NCBI RefSeq assembly: GCF_900100965.1
Contig: NZ_FMUJ01000009.1
Coordinates: forward strand, 62,001-126,000
Source of the DNA: Variovorax sp. EL159
Lineage (GTDB): Bacteria; Pseudomonadota; Gammaproteobacteria; Burkholderiales; Burkholderiaceae_C
Length of the DNA stretch: 64,000 nt
Direction of reading: 5' to 3'
Shown: one piece after another, positions 31,418 through 42,505 of the stretch
Layout: each line of letters starts with the position of its first letter
Position numbering within the stretch: position 1 is the stretch's first letter
Notes under the pieces: generated by a model
Database searches by the model: none
What the model saw: only the letters and a program-made list of their open reading frames with translations
What the model was told of the DNA's origin: nothing
Program-made: the position numbers and the translations under genes

Positions 31418-33223
31418 ATGACCAACCTTTCCCGGACCATCGACAGCCAACGCGTCTTCGAGGTGCAGATCTCCGTGCTGCTGCGCAGCTTCCCGTTCGC
31501 GTTGGGCGGCTCGGTGGTGTCGGCGTGCGTGGTGGCCTATGTGATGCTCGCCGTGGTCCCGAGGACACAGGTCACGGTCTGGCTGTCGGCCACGGTGTTC
31601 GTGGCGGCCTGCAGGTTTGTCGCCATGCTGTACTTCTACCGGGTGCGCCAACGCCCCGGCGCGGGCGAGCGATGGCTGCGGCAGATGGTGGCCGGCAACG
31701 TCGCGTCGGGCGTGTTGTGGGGGCTGCCGTTTGCCTACTGGACTTTCTTCGTCCCGCTCGAATACCAGCTGTTCTTCATCGTGGTCCTGTTCGGTCTGGG
31801 CACGGGCGCCATCTATTCCAACTACATGGTGCTGTCGGCGGTCTATGCGTTCCTGGTGCCGACCTTCGCGCCGACGTTCATCGCGCTTGCGACCCAGCCG
31901 TCGGCGGTCAATCTCGCGCTGGTCGCGAGCGGCGTCGCTTACCTGGTCGCGACGGTCGCTTTCATCCACCGCATGAACCGGACGCACCTGAATGCATTGC
32001 AGCTGAGCTATGAAAACCTGGCGCTGCTGCAGCAGGTACGGCTCGAGAAGGAGGCCGCCGAGCGCAGCGACCTCGAGAAGTCGCGCTTTCTGGCGGCGGC
32101 GAGCCACGACCTCCGGCAGCCGGTTCATGCGATGAGCCTCTTCCTGGGTTTGCTCACGAACGAGCGGCTGTCGGAGCACGGGCGCTATCTGGTCGAGAAC
32201 ATCACCAAGGCGAGTGCCGCCATGGGGCATCTGTTCGATGCCTTGCTCAACATCTCGCGGCTGGACGCGGGGGTGATCCATCCGCGGCTTCAGAACTTTC
32301 CGCTCGACCGGTTGCTTGACCAGATCCGCACCGAATACACGCCGCAGGCCCAGCAAAAGGGGCTGGCGTTGAAGGTGCGCCACAGCAAGGCGTGGGTCTA
32401 CTCCGACCCGATGCTGCTGGAGCGCATCCTGCGCAACCTGATCAGCAACGCGATCGCCCACACGCCCGGCGGGCGCGTGCTGATCGGTTGCCGCATGCGT
32501 GGCGGGTGCGTCCGCATCGAGGTCTGGGACACGGGGCCGGGCATTCCGCCGCACGAGCACGAGCGCATCTTCTGGGAGTTCCACCAGCTGCAGAACCCCG
32601 AGCGCGACCGCAGCAAAGGGCTCGGCCTGGGCCTGGCCATCGTGCGCCGGACGGCCGCGCTGCTGGGGCACGCGTTGGCGATGCGCTCGATCGAGGGGCG
32701 TGGCACGGCGTTCCTGTTGAGCGTCGAGTCGAAGCGGGCATCGGTGGTGGAAGCGCCCGTGGCGGCAGGCGCCCTCGGTGCGACGGCGGGCGAGATGCCG
32801 CTGCTCGACACAAGGCCGGCCAAGGGCCAGTTGATCCTGGTGGTCGACGACGACGCGCAGAACCGCGAAGGGCTGCAGCTGCTGCTCGAAAGCTGGGGGC
32901 ACCGCGTGGTTGCGGCACCGGGTGTGTCGGAGCTGGTGGCGCTGATCGCCGACGTGCCCGGCAAGCCCAACCTGATCGTGAGCGACTATCGCCTGCGCGA
33001 GCACGAGACCGGCATCGAAGCCATCGACCGGGTGCACGAGGAATACAACGACGACGCCATTCCCGCGCTGCTGGTCAGCGGCGACACCGACCCGGCGCGC
33101 CTGATCGAAGCCGCGGCCCGCTCGATTCCGGTCTTGCACAAGCCGGTCGAGGTCGAGGCATTGCGAAGCTGGGTCGAGAAGCTGCTCGTCGGAGGCGCGG
33201 CGCCCGGGAACAACCAGCCCTGA
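31418..33223 (+). CDS. Hybrid sensor histidine kinase with C-terminal receiver domain
   Basis: 601 residues from ATG 31418. N-terminal membrane module of about six helices (roughly 20-185), short coiled coil, HisKA with 'LAAASHDLRQPVHAMSLFLG' (His about 230), HATPase with N box 'LISNAIAHTPGGRVLIGC', G1 'EVWDTGPGIPPHEHERIFWE' and G2 'RSKGLGLGLAIVRRTAALLG', and a receiver domain from about 465 ('LILVVDDDAQNREGLQLLLE', phospho-acceptor Asp about 523 in 'NLIVSDYRLREHETG'). Signals pass from His to the internal receiver, probably on to an unlinked response regulator. No regulator gene adjoins it. Confidence 0.93.
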   Translation: MTNLSRTIDSQRVFEVQISVLLRSFPFALGGSVVSACVVAYVMLAVVPRTQVTVWLSATVFVAACRFVAMLYFYRVRQRPGAGERWLRQMVAGNVASGVLWGLPFAYWTFFVPLEYQLFFIVVLFGLGTGAIYSNYMVLSAVYAFLVPTFAPTFIALATQPSAVNLALVASGVAYLVATVAFIHRMNRTHLNALQLSYENLALLQQVRLEKEAAERSDLEKSRFLAAASHDLRQPVHAMSLFLGLLTNERLSEHGRYLVENITKASAAMGHLFDALLNISRLDAGVIHPRLQNFPLDRLLDQIRTEYTPQAQQKGLALKVRHSKAWVYSDPMLLERILRNLISNAIAHTPGGRVLIGCRMRGGCVRIEVWDTGPGIPPHEHERIFWEFHQLQNPERDRSKGLGLGLAIVRRTAALLGHALAMRSIEGRGTAFLLSVESKRASVVEAPVAAGALGATAGEMPLLDTRPAKGQLILVVDDDAQNREGLQLLLESWGHRVVAAPGVSELVALIADVPGKPNLIVSDYRLREHETGIEAIDRVHEEYNDDAIPALLVSGDTDPARLIEAAARSIPVLHKPVEVEALRSWVEKLLVGGAAPGNNQP

Positions 33224-33551
33224 GCCGCCCCGAAAGCGCTGGTTGGGCGGCCGGAGTGATGCGCAAAGACCACTGTGCGGGCCTGAATCTTGCCGGCATC
33301 GAAAAAAATCCGGCGGCTGCCTCTTTCGCAGGCACCGCGTTGCAGGCCACGCCAGGCAAGGCTTTCGCGCAATGCGCACACGGTTTTCCACAGCATTGTC
33401 CCCATCAACCAGGGAAAACGCGTCACGACCGTGTGTTATTAGGCAAAAAGCACCGTGCCTGCAGTGAAAAGGTAGGGCGCCCGCCGACAGACGTACTGTG
33501 CCATCCGGGAGGAATATCGCTTTACCGCACTGTTGCGGGAAGGAGCGTGAA
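33224..33551. other. Intergenic region, no gene seen
   Basis: 328 bp between the histidine kinase and the next small gene. No frame with both a ribosome-binding site and coding character. Holds AAGGAG at its right end serving the following gene. Confidence 0.5.
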
Positions 33552-33839
33552 ATGACGTTCGACTTCTTGTTTCGCCCGAGCCATACCGCGTACCTCCGGC
33601 GTGCGTCGGCATTGCTGGAAGAGGCACAGATGGCGCGCATCGAGCACCAGGCCGCGGCCGAGCACCACAGTGCGCTGGCCCGGATGTATGCCGAGCGCGT
33701 GCGGCGTCTGGAGAACGAGCTCTACCGGCAGCCGCGCGGCCCGGAACACGGCCCCGCGGACAGCGTTGCGGACGAACGGCCGCAGCTGTATTCGCTGGAC
33801 GGAAGCCGCAAGCCGGGGCTGACGTCCTCCGCGCCGTAA
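33552..33839 (+). CDS. Hypothetical protein with coiled-coil segment, 95 residues
   Basis: Starts 'MTFDFLFRPSHTAYLRRASA' at ATG 33552, 8 nt after AAGGAG. Residues 15-58 form an Ala/Glu/Arg-rich amphipathic helix ('LLEEAQMARIEHQAAAEHHS', 'ALARMYAERVRRLENELYRQ'); the C-terminus is polar and disordered-looking. No signal peptide. Family not recognised. Confidence 0.7.
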   Translation: MTFDFLFRPSHTAYLRRASALLEEAQMARIEHQAAAEHHSALARMYAERVRRLENELYRQPRGPEHGPADSVADERPQLYSLDGSRKPGLTSSAP

Positions 33840-33848
33840 CCCGGTGCG

Positions 33849-34073
33849 CTAGCTGTGGAGCGGTTGCTGGGGGTCCGCAGGGCCCTCCGTTTCCGCATCG
33901 AGCCATTGCAGATCGCTCGGCGAGTACGGCCGGGACCATTTCATGCCGTCGAGCCGGACCCGGACCATCAGCCCGCGCACGGTGGTGACGGTGCCCAGGT
34001 GATCCTGAAACCGGACCCGGGCTCCCTTCTTGGCCGGCACGTTGAACCGCGCACAAATGTGCTCATAACTCAT
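33849..34073 (-). CDS. Small hypothetical protein, 74 residues
   Basis: 'MSYEHICARFNVPAKKGARV', then 'RFQDHLGTVTTVRGLMVRVR' and 'LDGMKWSRPYSPSDLQWLDA': a compact beta-rich protein like small phage or plasmid 'KOW-like' barrel proteins. AGGGG lies upstream of ATG 34073; a longer start is possible but lacks a site. Function unknown. Convergent with the 95-residue gene. Confidence 0.7.
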   Translation of the reverse strand: MSYEHICARFNVPAKKGARVRFQDHLGTVTTVRGLMVRVRLDGMKWSRPYSPSDLQWLDAETEGPADPQQPLHS

Positions 34074-34168
34074 TCGTGGACACCCCTCATGGTTTGCTTG
34101 ATGTCCTCCCTGTGGACTGCGTACGCAGCCGCCGGCCATCCGGATTCAAACCCCTGGTGCCGGCAGGC

Positions 34169-35278
34169 TTACCGCCAGGCCATGGCGTCGATCAGCCCCA
34201 GCACCTCGGCTTCGTGGGCAATGAAGAAATCGGTGTGGTTGGCCGGCTGGAAAGTCTTTTGCAGGCTGCCGGGCGGCAGCGCCGCGAGCAACTGCGCGGC
34301 GTCTTTCGTGCGCGCGGCCTGGAAGAGCTGAAGCATGTCGCTCGCGTCTTTTTCCGTCGCGGCATCGATCCGGGCCGGTAGCCATGGAAACATGTGCTGC
34401 CGGTCCCCCGGCAGCGTCGTCAGCGCCAGGGCGGGCGTGCGCAGGGGGCGGTAGTCCGGCGAGAACAGCCGGGCCGCCTTGTACATGGCCGCCATCACCT
34501 CGGCGGGCGTGTTGTTCTGGACGCTGCCGTCGGCGTTCACCTGGAGTTTGTCGAGCAGGTCGGCCTCCATCGGCGCCGACCAGCTCTGGTTGATGCGCTT
34601 GTTGAAGGCGATGGCCGCTGCCACCGAGGCGTTGTCGGCATCGGTGGGCGAGGGCTCCGTCAGCGCGGGGTTGTCGGATTCGCCCTCCTTGCTGCCATCG
34701 GGCGTGGCGGTGGTGTAGTCGAAGTTGGTGTCCAGGTAGACCAAACCGCGCACGCGTTCCGGATAGCGGCCGGCAAAGCGCGTGACCTGGTTGCCCGCGA
34801 TCGAATGGCCGGCAAGCACGATGCGGCCGATGCCGAGGGCTTCGAGCACCTCGTGCACGTCGTGGACCAGCGTGTCGGTGTCGTAGGGATGGGTGGCGTC
34901 GGGCAGTGGCTTGTCCGACTGGCCGAACCCGCGGCAGCTGATGGCGATTGCGCGCCCGCGTTGCGCCAGTGCCAGCGCAAGGCTGTTGAAGTGCGCGGCC
35001 GTGGCGCCGAAGCCCGGCAGCAGCACGAACGTGGTGCCGCCAAGGCGGTCCGACTGCCAGTCCCGCACGTGCAGCGAAACGTCGGGCGCCACGAGGATGC
35101 GGCGATCGGTGACTTTGGCCGTGGTGGACGTGGGCGGGGTTGGTGGAAACGTGCCGAAGCCGCCGTCGCCAGAGCCTCCGCCGCCGCCGCAGCTCGCAAG
35201 AAGAAGTCCGGCCGGAAATGCGGTCGCGGCGCGCAGCAGGTGCCTGCGCTGTTCGGAATGGAATCTGGGTGAAAACAA
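34169..35278 (-). CDS. Alpha/beta hydrolase, Tat-like lipoprotein (TTG start)
   Basis: 369 residues from TTG 35278, with GGAG 6 nt upstream; no ATG or GTG start near it gives a signal peptide. The N-terminus 'EQRRHLLRAATAFPAGLLLA' plus 'SCGGGGG' has a twin-arginine motif, hydrophobic stretch and lipobox, then a Gly-rich linker. The hydrolase fold carries 'LPGFGATAAHF', 'ISCRGFGQSDKPLPDATHPY', nucleophile elbow 'IVLAGHSIAGNQVTRFAGRY', and a C-terminal His in 'FQPANHTDFFIAHEAEV'. Probably membrane-anchored on the outside. Substrate unknown. Confidence 0.85.
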   Translation of the reverse strand: MFSPRFHSEQRRHLLRAATAFPAGLLLASCGGGGGSGDGGFGTFPPTPPTSTTAKVTDRRILVAPDVSLHVRDWQSDRLGGTTFVLLPGFGATAAHFNSLALALAQRGRAIAISCRGFGQSDKPLPDATHPYDTDTLVHDVHEVLEALGIGRIVLAGHSIAGNQVTRFAGRYPERVRGLVYLDTNFDYTTATPDGSKEGESDNPALTEPSPTDADNASVAAAIAFNKRINQSWSAPMEADLLDKLQVNADGSVQNNTPAEVMAAMYKAARLFSPDYRPLRTPALALTTLPGDRQHMFPWLPARIDAATEKDASDMLQLFQAARTKDAAQLLAALPPGSLQKTFQPANHTDFFIAHEAEVLGLIDAMAWR

Positions 35279-35432
35279 GAAGGGCTCCGTCAGGGAAAAA
35301 TCGGGCTTTGCACCGTTGCCGGATGCGTGACCTGACGGTATCCGCGGGGCTTGCCATCGGCCTGAAGGCGAACTGAAGGTGCGCTGAAGCGAACCTGGGG
35401 CCCGGCAAGGCAGGGGTGGGAATGCTGCGGGC

Positions 35433-35456
35433 AAAAAAATACCCGCCGAAGCGGGT
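35433..35456 (-). terminator. Minus-strand intrinsic terminator without an upstream gene close by
   Basis: Read on the minus strand: ACCCGC, TTCG loop, GCGGGT, A, seven T. The nearest minus-strand coding end upstream is at 35818, more than 360 bp away, so it ends either a long 3' untranslated region or a small RNA. Confidence 0.8.
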
Positions 35457-35604
35457 TCGAGGAGCCCTGGTGGGCACTCTAAGTACGAACAGAGAGCTCT
35501 TCTTCTATGCGGCCCTGTTGCGTGACAGCACCGCCATGGTCGGCTGCGAGCGGCCCGGCCAATGTCAGTCAGAAATAGACAGTTGCCGTAGGACACTCTT
35601 AAAA

Positions 35605-35797
35605 ACGTGAACAATTTGGCAGTTCTTATGCATGCAGGCATGTGCTTTCTCGGGTCCGCGCGCCGGAAGTGTCGGTCCTGTCTGACACGGCGATGTTGTC
35701 CGAGGGCCTAGATTTTGTGGACTCGCTTCGAAGTGCGAGTTCTCTGTGTGTGACAGCACTCAAGAGGTTCAACCCAGCCTTGCGCTGGGTTTTTTTT
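35605..35797 (+). ncRNA. Candidate structured small RNA
   Basis: No protein gene reads into this segment on the plus strand, yet it ends in a strong terminator at 35771-35797 (AACCCAGC, 5-nt loop, GCTGGGTT, then T-run). Upstream is a possible promoter (TAGACA 35577-35582, 18 bp, TAAAAA 35601-35606). Two further stems are visible: GTGTC/GACAC with flanking CGCC/GGCG near 35667-35697, and ACTCGC/GCGAGT around a TTCGAA-centred loop near 35720-35740. Boundaries are approximate and the 5' end is inferred. No known RNA family is recognised. Confidence 0.45.
35771..35797 (+). terminator. Plus-strand intrinsic terminator
   Basis: AACCCAGC (35771-35778), loop CTTGC, GCTGGGTT (35784-35791), with T continuing to 35797. 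No plus-strand coding gene lies within 1.9 kb upstream. Confidence 0.88.
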
Positions 35798-35817
35798 GCC
35801 CCGACCGCGGGGGCGAG

Positions 35818-36132
35818 TCAGCAAAGCTCGAAGCGGAACACTGTGGTCTGCGGATGGCTGAGCAGCGGCACGGTCACTTCGCTCGCGTGCTCCCAGGCCT
35901 CCTGCCAGGCGCGCGCGCTGGCGATCTGTGCCTCTGCCATGGTCCGGGCGCCGGACTCCATCTGGCTTGCCCACGCCCGGTAGCACTTGAGCACCTGGGC
36001 AGGCCCGCCGATGCGCTGCTCCAGCACCCGGATGAACGTGAAGCGCACTTCCATGAGATCCCGCAGCGAAAGGCTCGTGCCGTCGAGGTGCACGGTGTAG
36101 GGCTGCTCGTGACTGTCGTGGTGGTCGAACAT
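35818..36132 (-). CDS. Hypothetical protein, 104 residues
   Basis: 'MFDHHDSHEQPYTVHLDGTS', 'LSLRDLMEVRFTFIRVLEQR', ending 'VTVPLLSHPQTTVFRFELC'. Soluble, helical, no signal peptide. Start 36132 is chosen as the only ATG before the conserved-looking part; the ribosome-binding site is weak, so a longer start is possible. It follows the di-iron protein by about 107 bp on the same strand. Function unknown. Confidence 0.6.
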   Translation of the reverse strand: MFDHHDSHEQPYTVHLDGTSLSLRDLMEVRFTFIRVLEQRIGGPAQVLKCYRAWASQMESGARTMAEAQIASARAWQEAWEHASEVTVPLLSHPQTTVFRFELC

Positions 36133-36239
36133 CGAATCCGAATGCAAAAGAGCGGCGCTCAATTCGGCGGGCGTGGTGCGCTGCTCGTTAAAGGAAGATC
36201 CCGAAGCCCCGCCATGGGATTGGAAAGCGGCGGCCGCGC

Positions 36240-37061
36240 TCAGCGCAAAAACACATGCTGCATGAACTGCTTGATCGGGTACTGGATCACCGTCTGCACC
36301 CGCGCCGGAAGCTCCAGCGGGCGCATCAGCATCTTGAGCGTCGTGCCCGCGCTCAGATTGGTTCGGATGGTGCTGTTCATGCGCGCACTCAGCTGCTGCA
36401 CATAGGCCGTGTCTTCGGCACGGGCCGGCGCGCGGGCCTTCACCACGTGGCGGATCGCGCAGTCGGCGTCTTCGCTCTTGAGTTCCAGCGTGCGCCGCCC
36501 GATGGTGCCGAACACGCGGAAGCGGCTGAGCCGCTCCTGCTCGCGGTAGCGGCGGAAGAAGCGGTAGAAGTGCTTGTAGTGATTGACCTCGTCGGTCGCG
36601 ATGCGGGTCGCGAGGTCGCGCAGCACCGGCTCGGTGGTGCTGCGGGCCATGGCGCGGTAGTAGGTGGCGGTGCCGGTCTCGACCACGCAGCGCGCGGTCA
36701 TTTCGAGGGCGCGGGTGGGGGCCAGCAGCTCGACCTTGCAATAGGTCGCGTACTCCTCGAGAAAGCCGTTGTAGGCCCTGTCCCATTCGAACTCCGGCCA
36801 CACATGGCGCACGTAGGCGCGCAATGCCTTGCCGTGCTGCAGTTCTTCGGCTTCCCAGTAGTTCGAGAGCCAGTCGGTGACCTCGTCGTCGCCCCGGAAG
36901 AAGTCCACCAGGTTGTGCGTGTAAAGGTCCGACCCGCTTTCGATGAACGAGGCGGAAGTCACCAGGTAGAAAAGATTCTCGTCCGGACGCACCTCGTCGA
37001 GCGCGATGCGCGAGAAATCGAGATCCTCGATCTTCCAGTGTTCGGCCTCTTGACGTGCCAT
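36240..37061 (-). CDS. Ferritin-like di-iron protein (acyl-ACP desaturase/AurF-like)
   Basis: 273 residues from ATG 37061, 5 nt after AAGGAG. Helical bundle with the metal-ligand pattern of ferritin-like oxidases: 'YWEAEELQHGKALRAYVRHV' (ExxH), 'ALEMTARCVVETGTATYYRA' and 'RIATDEVNHYKHFYRFFRRY' (DExxH). The second half is helical and may contact a partner. Likely binds two irons and uses oxygen; acyl desaturation, hydroxylation or another oxidation cannot be told apart. Cytoplasmic, close to the alaS divergent promoter. Confidence 0.8.
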   Translation of the reverse strand: MARQEAEHWKIEDLDFSRIALDEVRPDENLFYLVTSASFIESGSDLYTHNLVDFFRGDDEVTDWLSNYWEAEELQHGKALRAYVRHVWPEFEWDRAYNGFLEEYATYCKVELLAPTRALEMTARCVVETGTATYYRAMARSTTEPVLRDLATRIATDEVNHYKHFYRFFRRYREQERLSRFRVFGTIGRRTLELKSEDADCAIRHVVKARAPARAEDTAYVQQLSARMNSTIRTNLSAGTTLKMLMRPLELPARVQTVIQYPIKQFMQHVFLR

Positions 37062-37314
37062 TCGGGCTCCTTGATTCATGTCGTACATATGAATAGGACG
37101 AAGCCGACCGTCTTTGGTTCGACCGAGTCGCTTCAGCGCGCCATATTAGCCGCGGCGCCCGGATCATGCAGTTTGCCCCTGTCGGGGCCGGGCGCCATAG
37201 CCAAACCTATAATCGTTTGTTCAAGCAAATCAAGCAGTTAGGCCGGTTCGCCGCAGTGGGTTCGACGAGAGGTCGCCATCGCAGGGCCGCCCTCGACAGA
37301 AGACGAATCCAAAG

Positions 37315-39939
<2,625 letters not shown>

Positions 39940-39981
39940 CGAACCGCCCGCCGGTCAACTTCCACACAAAGCAAGCACTTC

Positions 39982-40998
39982 ATGCCTGACGCGATCCCCG
40001 GTGAAGTGCTTGTGATGGGGGCCGGCACCATCGGTTGCTTCATCGGCGGCAGCCTCGCGGCGGCCGGTGTGCCCGTGACCTTCGTCGGCCGTCCGCGCGT
40101 GCTGGAAACGCTCGCGCGCAACGGCCTGACGCTCAGCGACATCGACGGCGGCAACCGCAAGCTCCCGGCTTCCGCGTTGCGCCTGTGCGAACAGGTGCCC
40201 GTGGGTGCCCGGCCCGCCCTGGTGCTGCTCTGCGTGAAGAGCGGGGCCACGGCCGAGGCGGCAAGCGAGCTGGCCTTTGCGCTGCCCGCCGGCACCGCGG
40301 TGGTCTCGCTGCAGAACGGTATTTCCAATTGCGTGGCCGCGTCGCAGGCCGGCCCGTCGCTCAATGTGCTGCCCGGCATGGTGCCGTACAACGTGGCCGA
40401 GATCGGCGACGGTGCCTTCCACCGCGGCACGCCCGGCCGGCTCGCCGCCGGCGACGACGCGGCGCTGCGTCCCTGGCTGCCCGTGTTCGAGCGCGCCGGC
40501 GTGCCGCTCGACCTGCACGCCGACCTGCTGCCCGTGCAGTGGGGCAAGCTGCTGCTGAACCTCAACAACCCCGTCAATGCGCTTTCGGGCCTGCCGCTGC
40601 GTGCGGAGCTGATGCAGCGCGGCTACCGCCGCTGCTTCGCGGCGCTCATCGACGAGGCACTGGGCGTGCTCCACGTCGCGGGCATTGCGCCAGCGCAGGT
40701 CGCGGCCGTTCCGGCGCAGCGCCTGTCGGGCCTGTTGCGGCTGCCCGACTGGCTGTTCCGCATCGTCGCGGCGCGCATGTTGCGCATCGACGCCAAGGCC
40801 CGCTCCAGCATGGCCGACGACTTGGCGCTGGGCCGCCGCACCGAGATCGACGCGCTCAGCGGCGAGGTGGTGCGGCTTGCGCAAGAGCATGGCCTGAGCG
40901 CGCCACGCAACGCGCGCATGGTCGCCTTGCTCGACGCGTGGCCGCAACGGCCCAAGCCGTGGCCGGCACGCCAATTGCAGGATTCGCTGGGCCTGTAG
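39982..40998 (+). CDS. 2-dehydropantoate 2-reductase family protein
   Basis: 338 residues. Rossmann motif 'VLVMGAGTIGCFIGGSLAAA', 'LLCVKSGATAEAASELAFAL', 'GTAVVSLQNGISNCVAASQA', catalytic Lys in 'LPVQWGKLLLNLNNPVNALS' with the family's N-N-P-N-A-L-S block, and C-terminal 'KARSSMADDLALGRRTEIDA' followed by 'LSGEVVRLA'. Reduces ketopantoate to pantoate with NADPH in coenzyme A synthesis in the best-known members (PanE). Several paralogues act on other 2-oxo acids, so panE identity is likely but not certain. Confidence 0.88.
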   Translation: MPDAIPGEVLVMGAGTIGCFIGGSLAAAGVPVTFVGRPRVLETLARNGLTLSDIDGGNRKLPASALRLCEQVPVGARPALVLLCVKSGATAEAASELAFALPAGTAVVSLQNGISNCVAASQAGPSLNVLPGMVPYNVAEIGDGAFHRGTPGRLAAGDDAALRPWLPVFERAGVPLDLHADLLPVQWGKLLLNLNNPVNALSGLPLRAELMQRGYRRCFAALIDEALGVLHVAGIAPAQVAAVPAQRLSGLLRLPDWLFRIVAARMLRIDAKARSSMADDLALGRRTEIDALSGEVVRLAQEHGLSAPRNARMVALLDAWPQRPKPWPARQLQDSLGL

Positions 40999-41060
40999 CG
41001 CCCGTCCTGTACCAAGCCCTGTACCCTCGGGAGCGTCGCGGCTTTCAAAGGGTTGTTCTC

Positions 41061-42320
41061 ATGCAGGTCCTGATTCTCGGCAGCGGTGTCATCGGCACCT
41101 CGGTGGCTTACTACCTGGCGCGCGCCGGGCACGAGGTGACGGTGCTGGAGCGCCAGGCGGCGCCCGCGCTCGAAACCAGCTTCGGCAACGCGGGCGAGGT
41201 CTCTCCCGGCTACTCGGCGCCCTGGGCCGGGCCCGGCGTACCAGTCAAGGCGATCAAGTGGATGCTGATGCAGCACAGCCCGCTGGTCATCAAGCCCATG
41301 CTTGATCCGGCCATGTGGCGCTGGGGCCTGTCGATGCTGCGCAACTGCACGCAGGCGCGCTACGAGATCAACAAGGGCCGCATGGTGCGGCTGGCCGAAT
41401 ACAGCCGCGATTGCCTGAAGGCCTTGCGCGCCGACACCGGCATTCGGTACGACGAGCGCATGCAGGGCACGCTGCAGCTGTTCCGCACGCAGCAGCAGCT
41501 CGACGGCACGGCAAAAGACGTCGAAGTGCTCAAGGCCTCGGGCGTGCCCTACCAGGTGCTCGACCGCGAAGGCTGCGTGCCCTACGAGCCCGCGCTCGCC
41601 ACGGTCAAGGAGAAATTCGTCGGCGGCCTGCGCCTTCCGGGCGACGAGACCGGCGACTGCTTCAAGTTCACGCAGGCCCTGGCCAGGCTGGCCGAGGCCC
41701 ACGGCGTGAAGTTCCGGTTCGGCGTGAACATCCAGGCCCTCGACCATGACGCAGGCAAAGGCGTGACGGCCGTGCGCACCGATGCGGGCCACTTCACCGC
41801 AGACCGCTACGTGGTCGCACTCGGCAGCTACTCGCCCGCGCTGGTCAGGCCGCTGGGCATCCGCCTGCCGGTGTATCCGGTCAAGGGCTTCTCGATCACC
41901 GTGCCCATCACCGATGCGCGTGGCGCGCCCGAATCCACCGTGATGGACGAGACCTTCAAGGTCGCCGTCACCCGCCTGGGCGACCGCATCCGCGTCGGCG
42001 GCACCGCGCAGCTCTCGGGCTTCGACCTGAAGCTCGATGCGGGCCGCCGCGACACGCTCGAACACGTCGTGACCGATCTCTTTCCGAAGGGCGGCAACGT
42101 GCGCGACGCCTCCTTCTGGACCGGCCTGCGCCCCATGACGCCCGACGGCACGCCGGTGATCGGCAACACGCACATCCCCAACCTGATGCTGAGCACCGGG
42201 CACGGCACGCTGGGCTGGACCATGGCCGCCGGCACCGGCCGCGTGATGGCCGACCTGATCGCCGGCAAGGCGCCCGGCATCGACATGGAAGGCTTGACCG
42301 TGGCGCGCTACGGCGGCTGA
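41061..42320 (+). CDS. dadA: D-amino acid dehydrogenase small subunit
   Basis: 419 residues. FAD-binding 'MQVLILGSGVIGTSVAYYLA' at the extreme N-terminus, 'GNAGEVSPGYSAPWAGPGVP' and 'LVIKPMLDPAMWRWGLSMLR' typical of DadA, and the C-terminal FAD site 'FWTGLRPMTPDGTPVIGNTH', 'NLMLSTGHGTLGWTMAAGTG'. Oxidises D-alanine and other D-amino acids, passing electrons to the quinone pool. Its start follows the ketopantoate reductase by 62 bp. No alanine racemase dadX is adjacent. Ends with a strong terminator. Confidence 0.95.
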   Translation: MQVLILGSGVIGTSVAYYLARAGHEVTVLERQAAPALETSFGNAGEVSPGYSAPWAGPGVPVKAIKWMLMQHSPLVIKPMLDPAMWRWGLSMLRNCTQARYEINKGRMVRLAEYSRDCLKALRADTGIRYDERMQGTLQLFRTQQQLDGTAKDVEVLKASGVPYQVLDREGCVPYEPALATVKEKFVGGLRLPGDETGDCFKFTQALARLAEAHGVKFRFGVNIQALDHDAGKGVTAVRTDAGHFTADRYVVALGSYSPALVRPLGIRLPVYPVKGFSITVPITDARGAPESTVMDETFKVAVTRLGDRIRVGGTAQLSGFDLKLDAGRRDTLEHVVTDLFPKGGNVRDASFWTGLRPMTPDGTPVIGNTHIPNLMLSTGHGTLGWTMAAGTGRVMADLIAGKAPGIDMEGLTVARYGG

Positions 42321-42350
42321 GCTTCTTCCCTTCAAAGCAGCGTCTGCAAG

Positions 42351-42380
42351 CAGGGCGGCCCGAAAGGGCCGCCCTGTTTT
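42351..42380 (+). terminator. Strong intrinsic terminator after dadA
   Basis: CAGGGCGGCCC (42351-42361), GAAA tetraloop, GGGCCGCCCTG (42366-42376), TTTT. An 11-bp GC-rich stem isolates the catabolic cluster that follows. Confidence 0.93.
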
Positions 42381-42466
42381 CGTTGGGTTGCAACTCTCAG
42401 GGTTTTCACTTAGTCATGAAGTTGTCTTCCTCGTTATTCTTCGTGGCGTTCCATTAATAAATCGTT

Positions 42467-42482
42467 GTTTCTTTAGTGAAAC
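42467..42482. promoter_or_regulatory. GTTTC-N6-GAAAC inverted repeat before the catabolic cluster
   Basis: Perfect 5-bp arms with a 6-bp centre, 24 bp before the first gene's ATG in an AT-rich 85-bp stretch that must hold the cluster promoter. The symmetric, AT-leaning form would suit an IclR-type regulator such as the one encoded within the cluster. The link is inference. Confidence 0.4.
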
Positions 42483-42505
42483 AAAACCGATCCCAACGGA
42501 CCCCG

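Noticed and set aside
33388..33402. TTTTCCACA similar to a DnaA box
   Set aside because: A single imperfect copy without AT-rich repeats or dnaA/dnaN neighbours does not indicate an origin.
35279..35641. N-terminal extension of the alpha/beta hydrolase to 35641
   Set aside because: The extension crosses the minus-strand terminator, has no homologous character and would bury the signal peptide.
35642..35983. A 113-codon plus-strand open frame
   Set aside because: It runs through a strong plus-strand terminator and over the end of a minus-strand gene; no ribosome-binding site.
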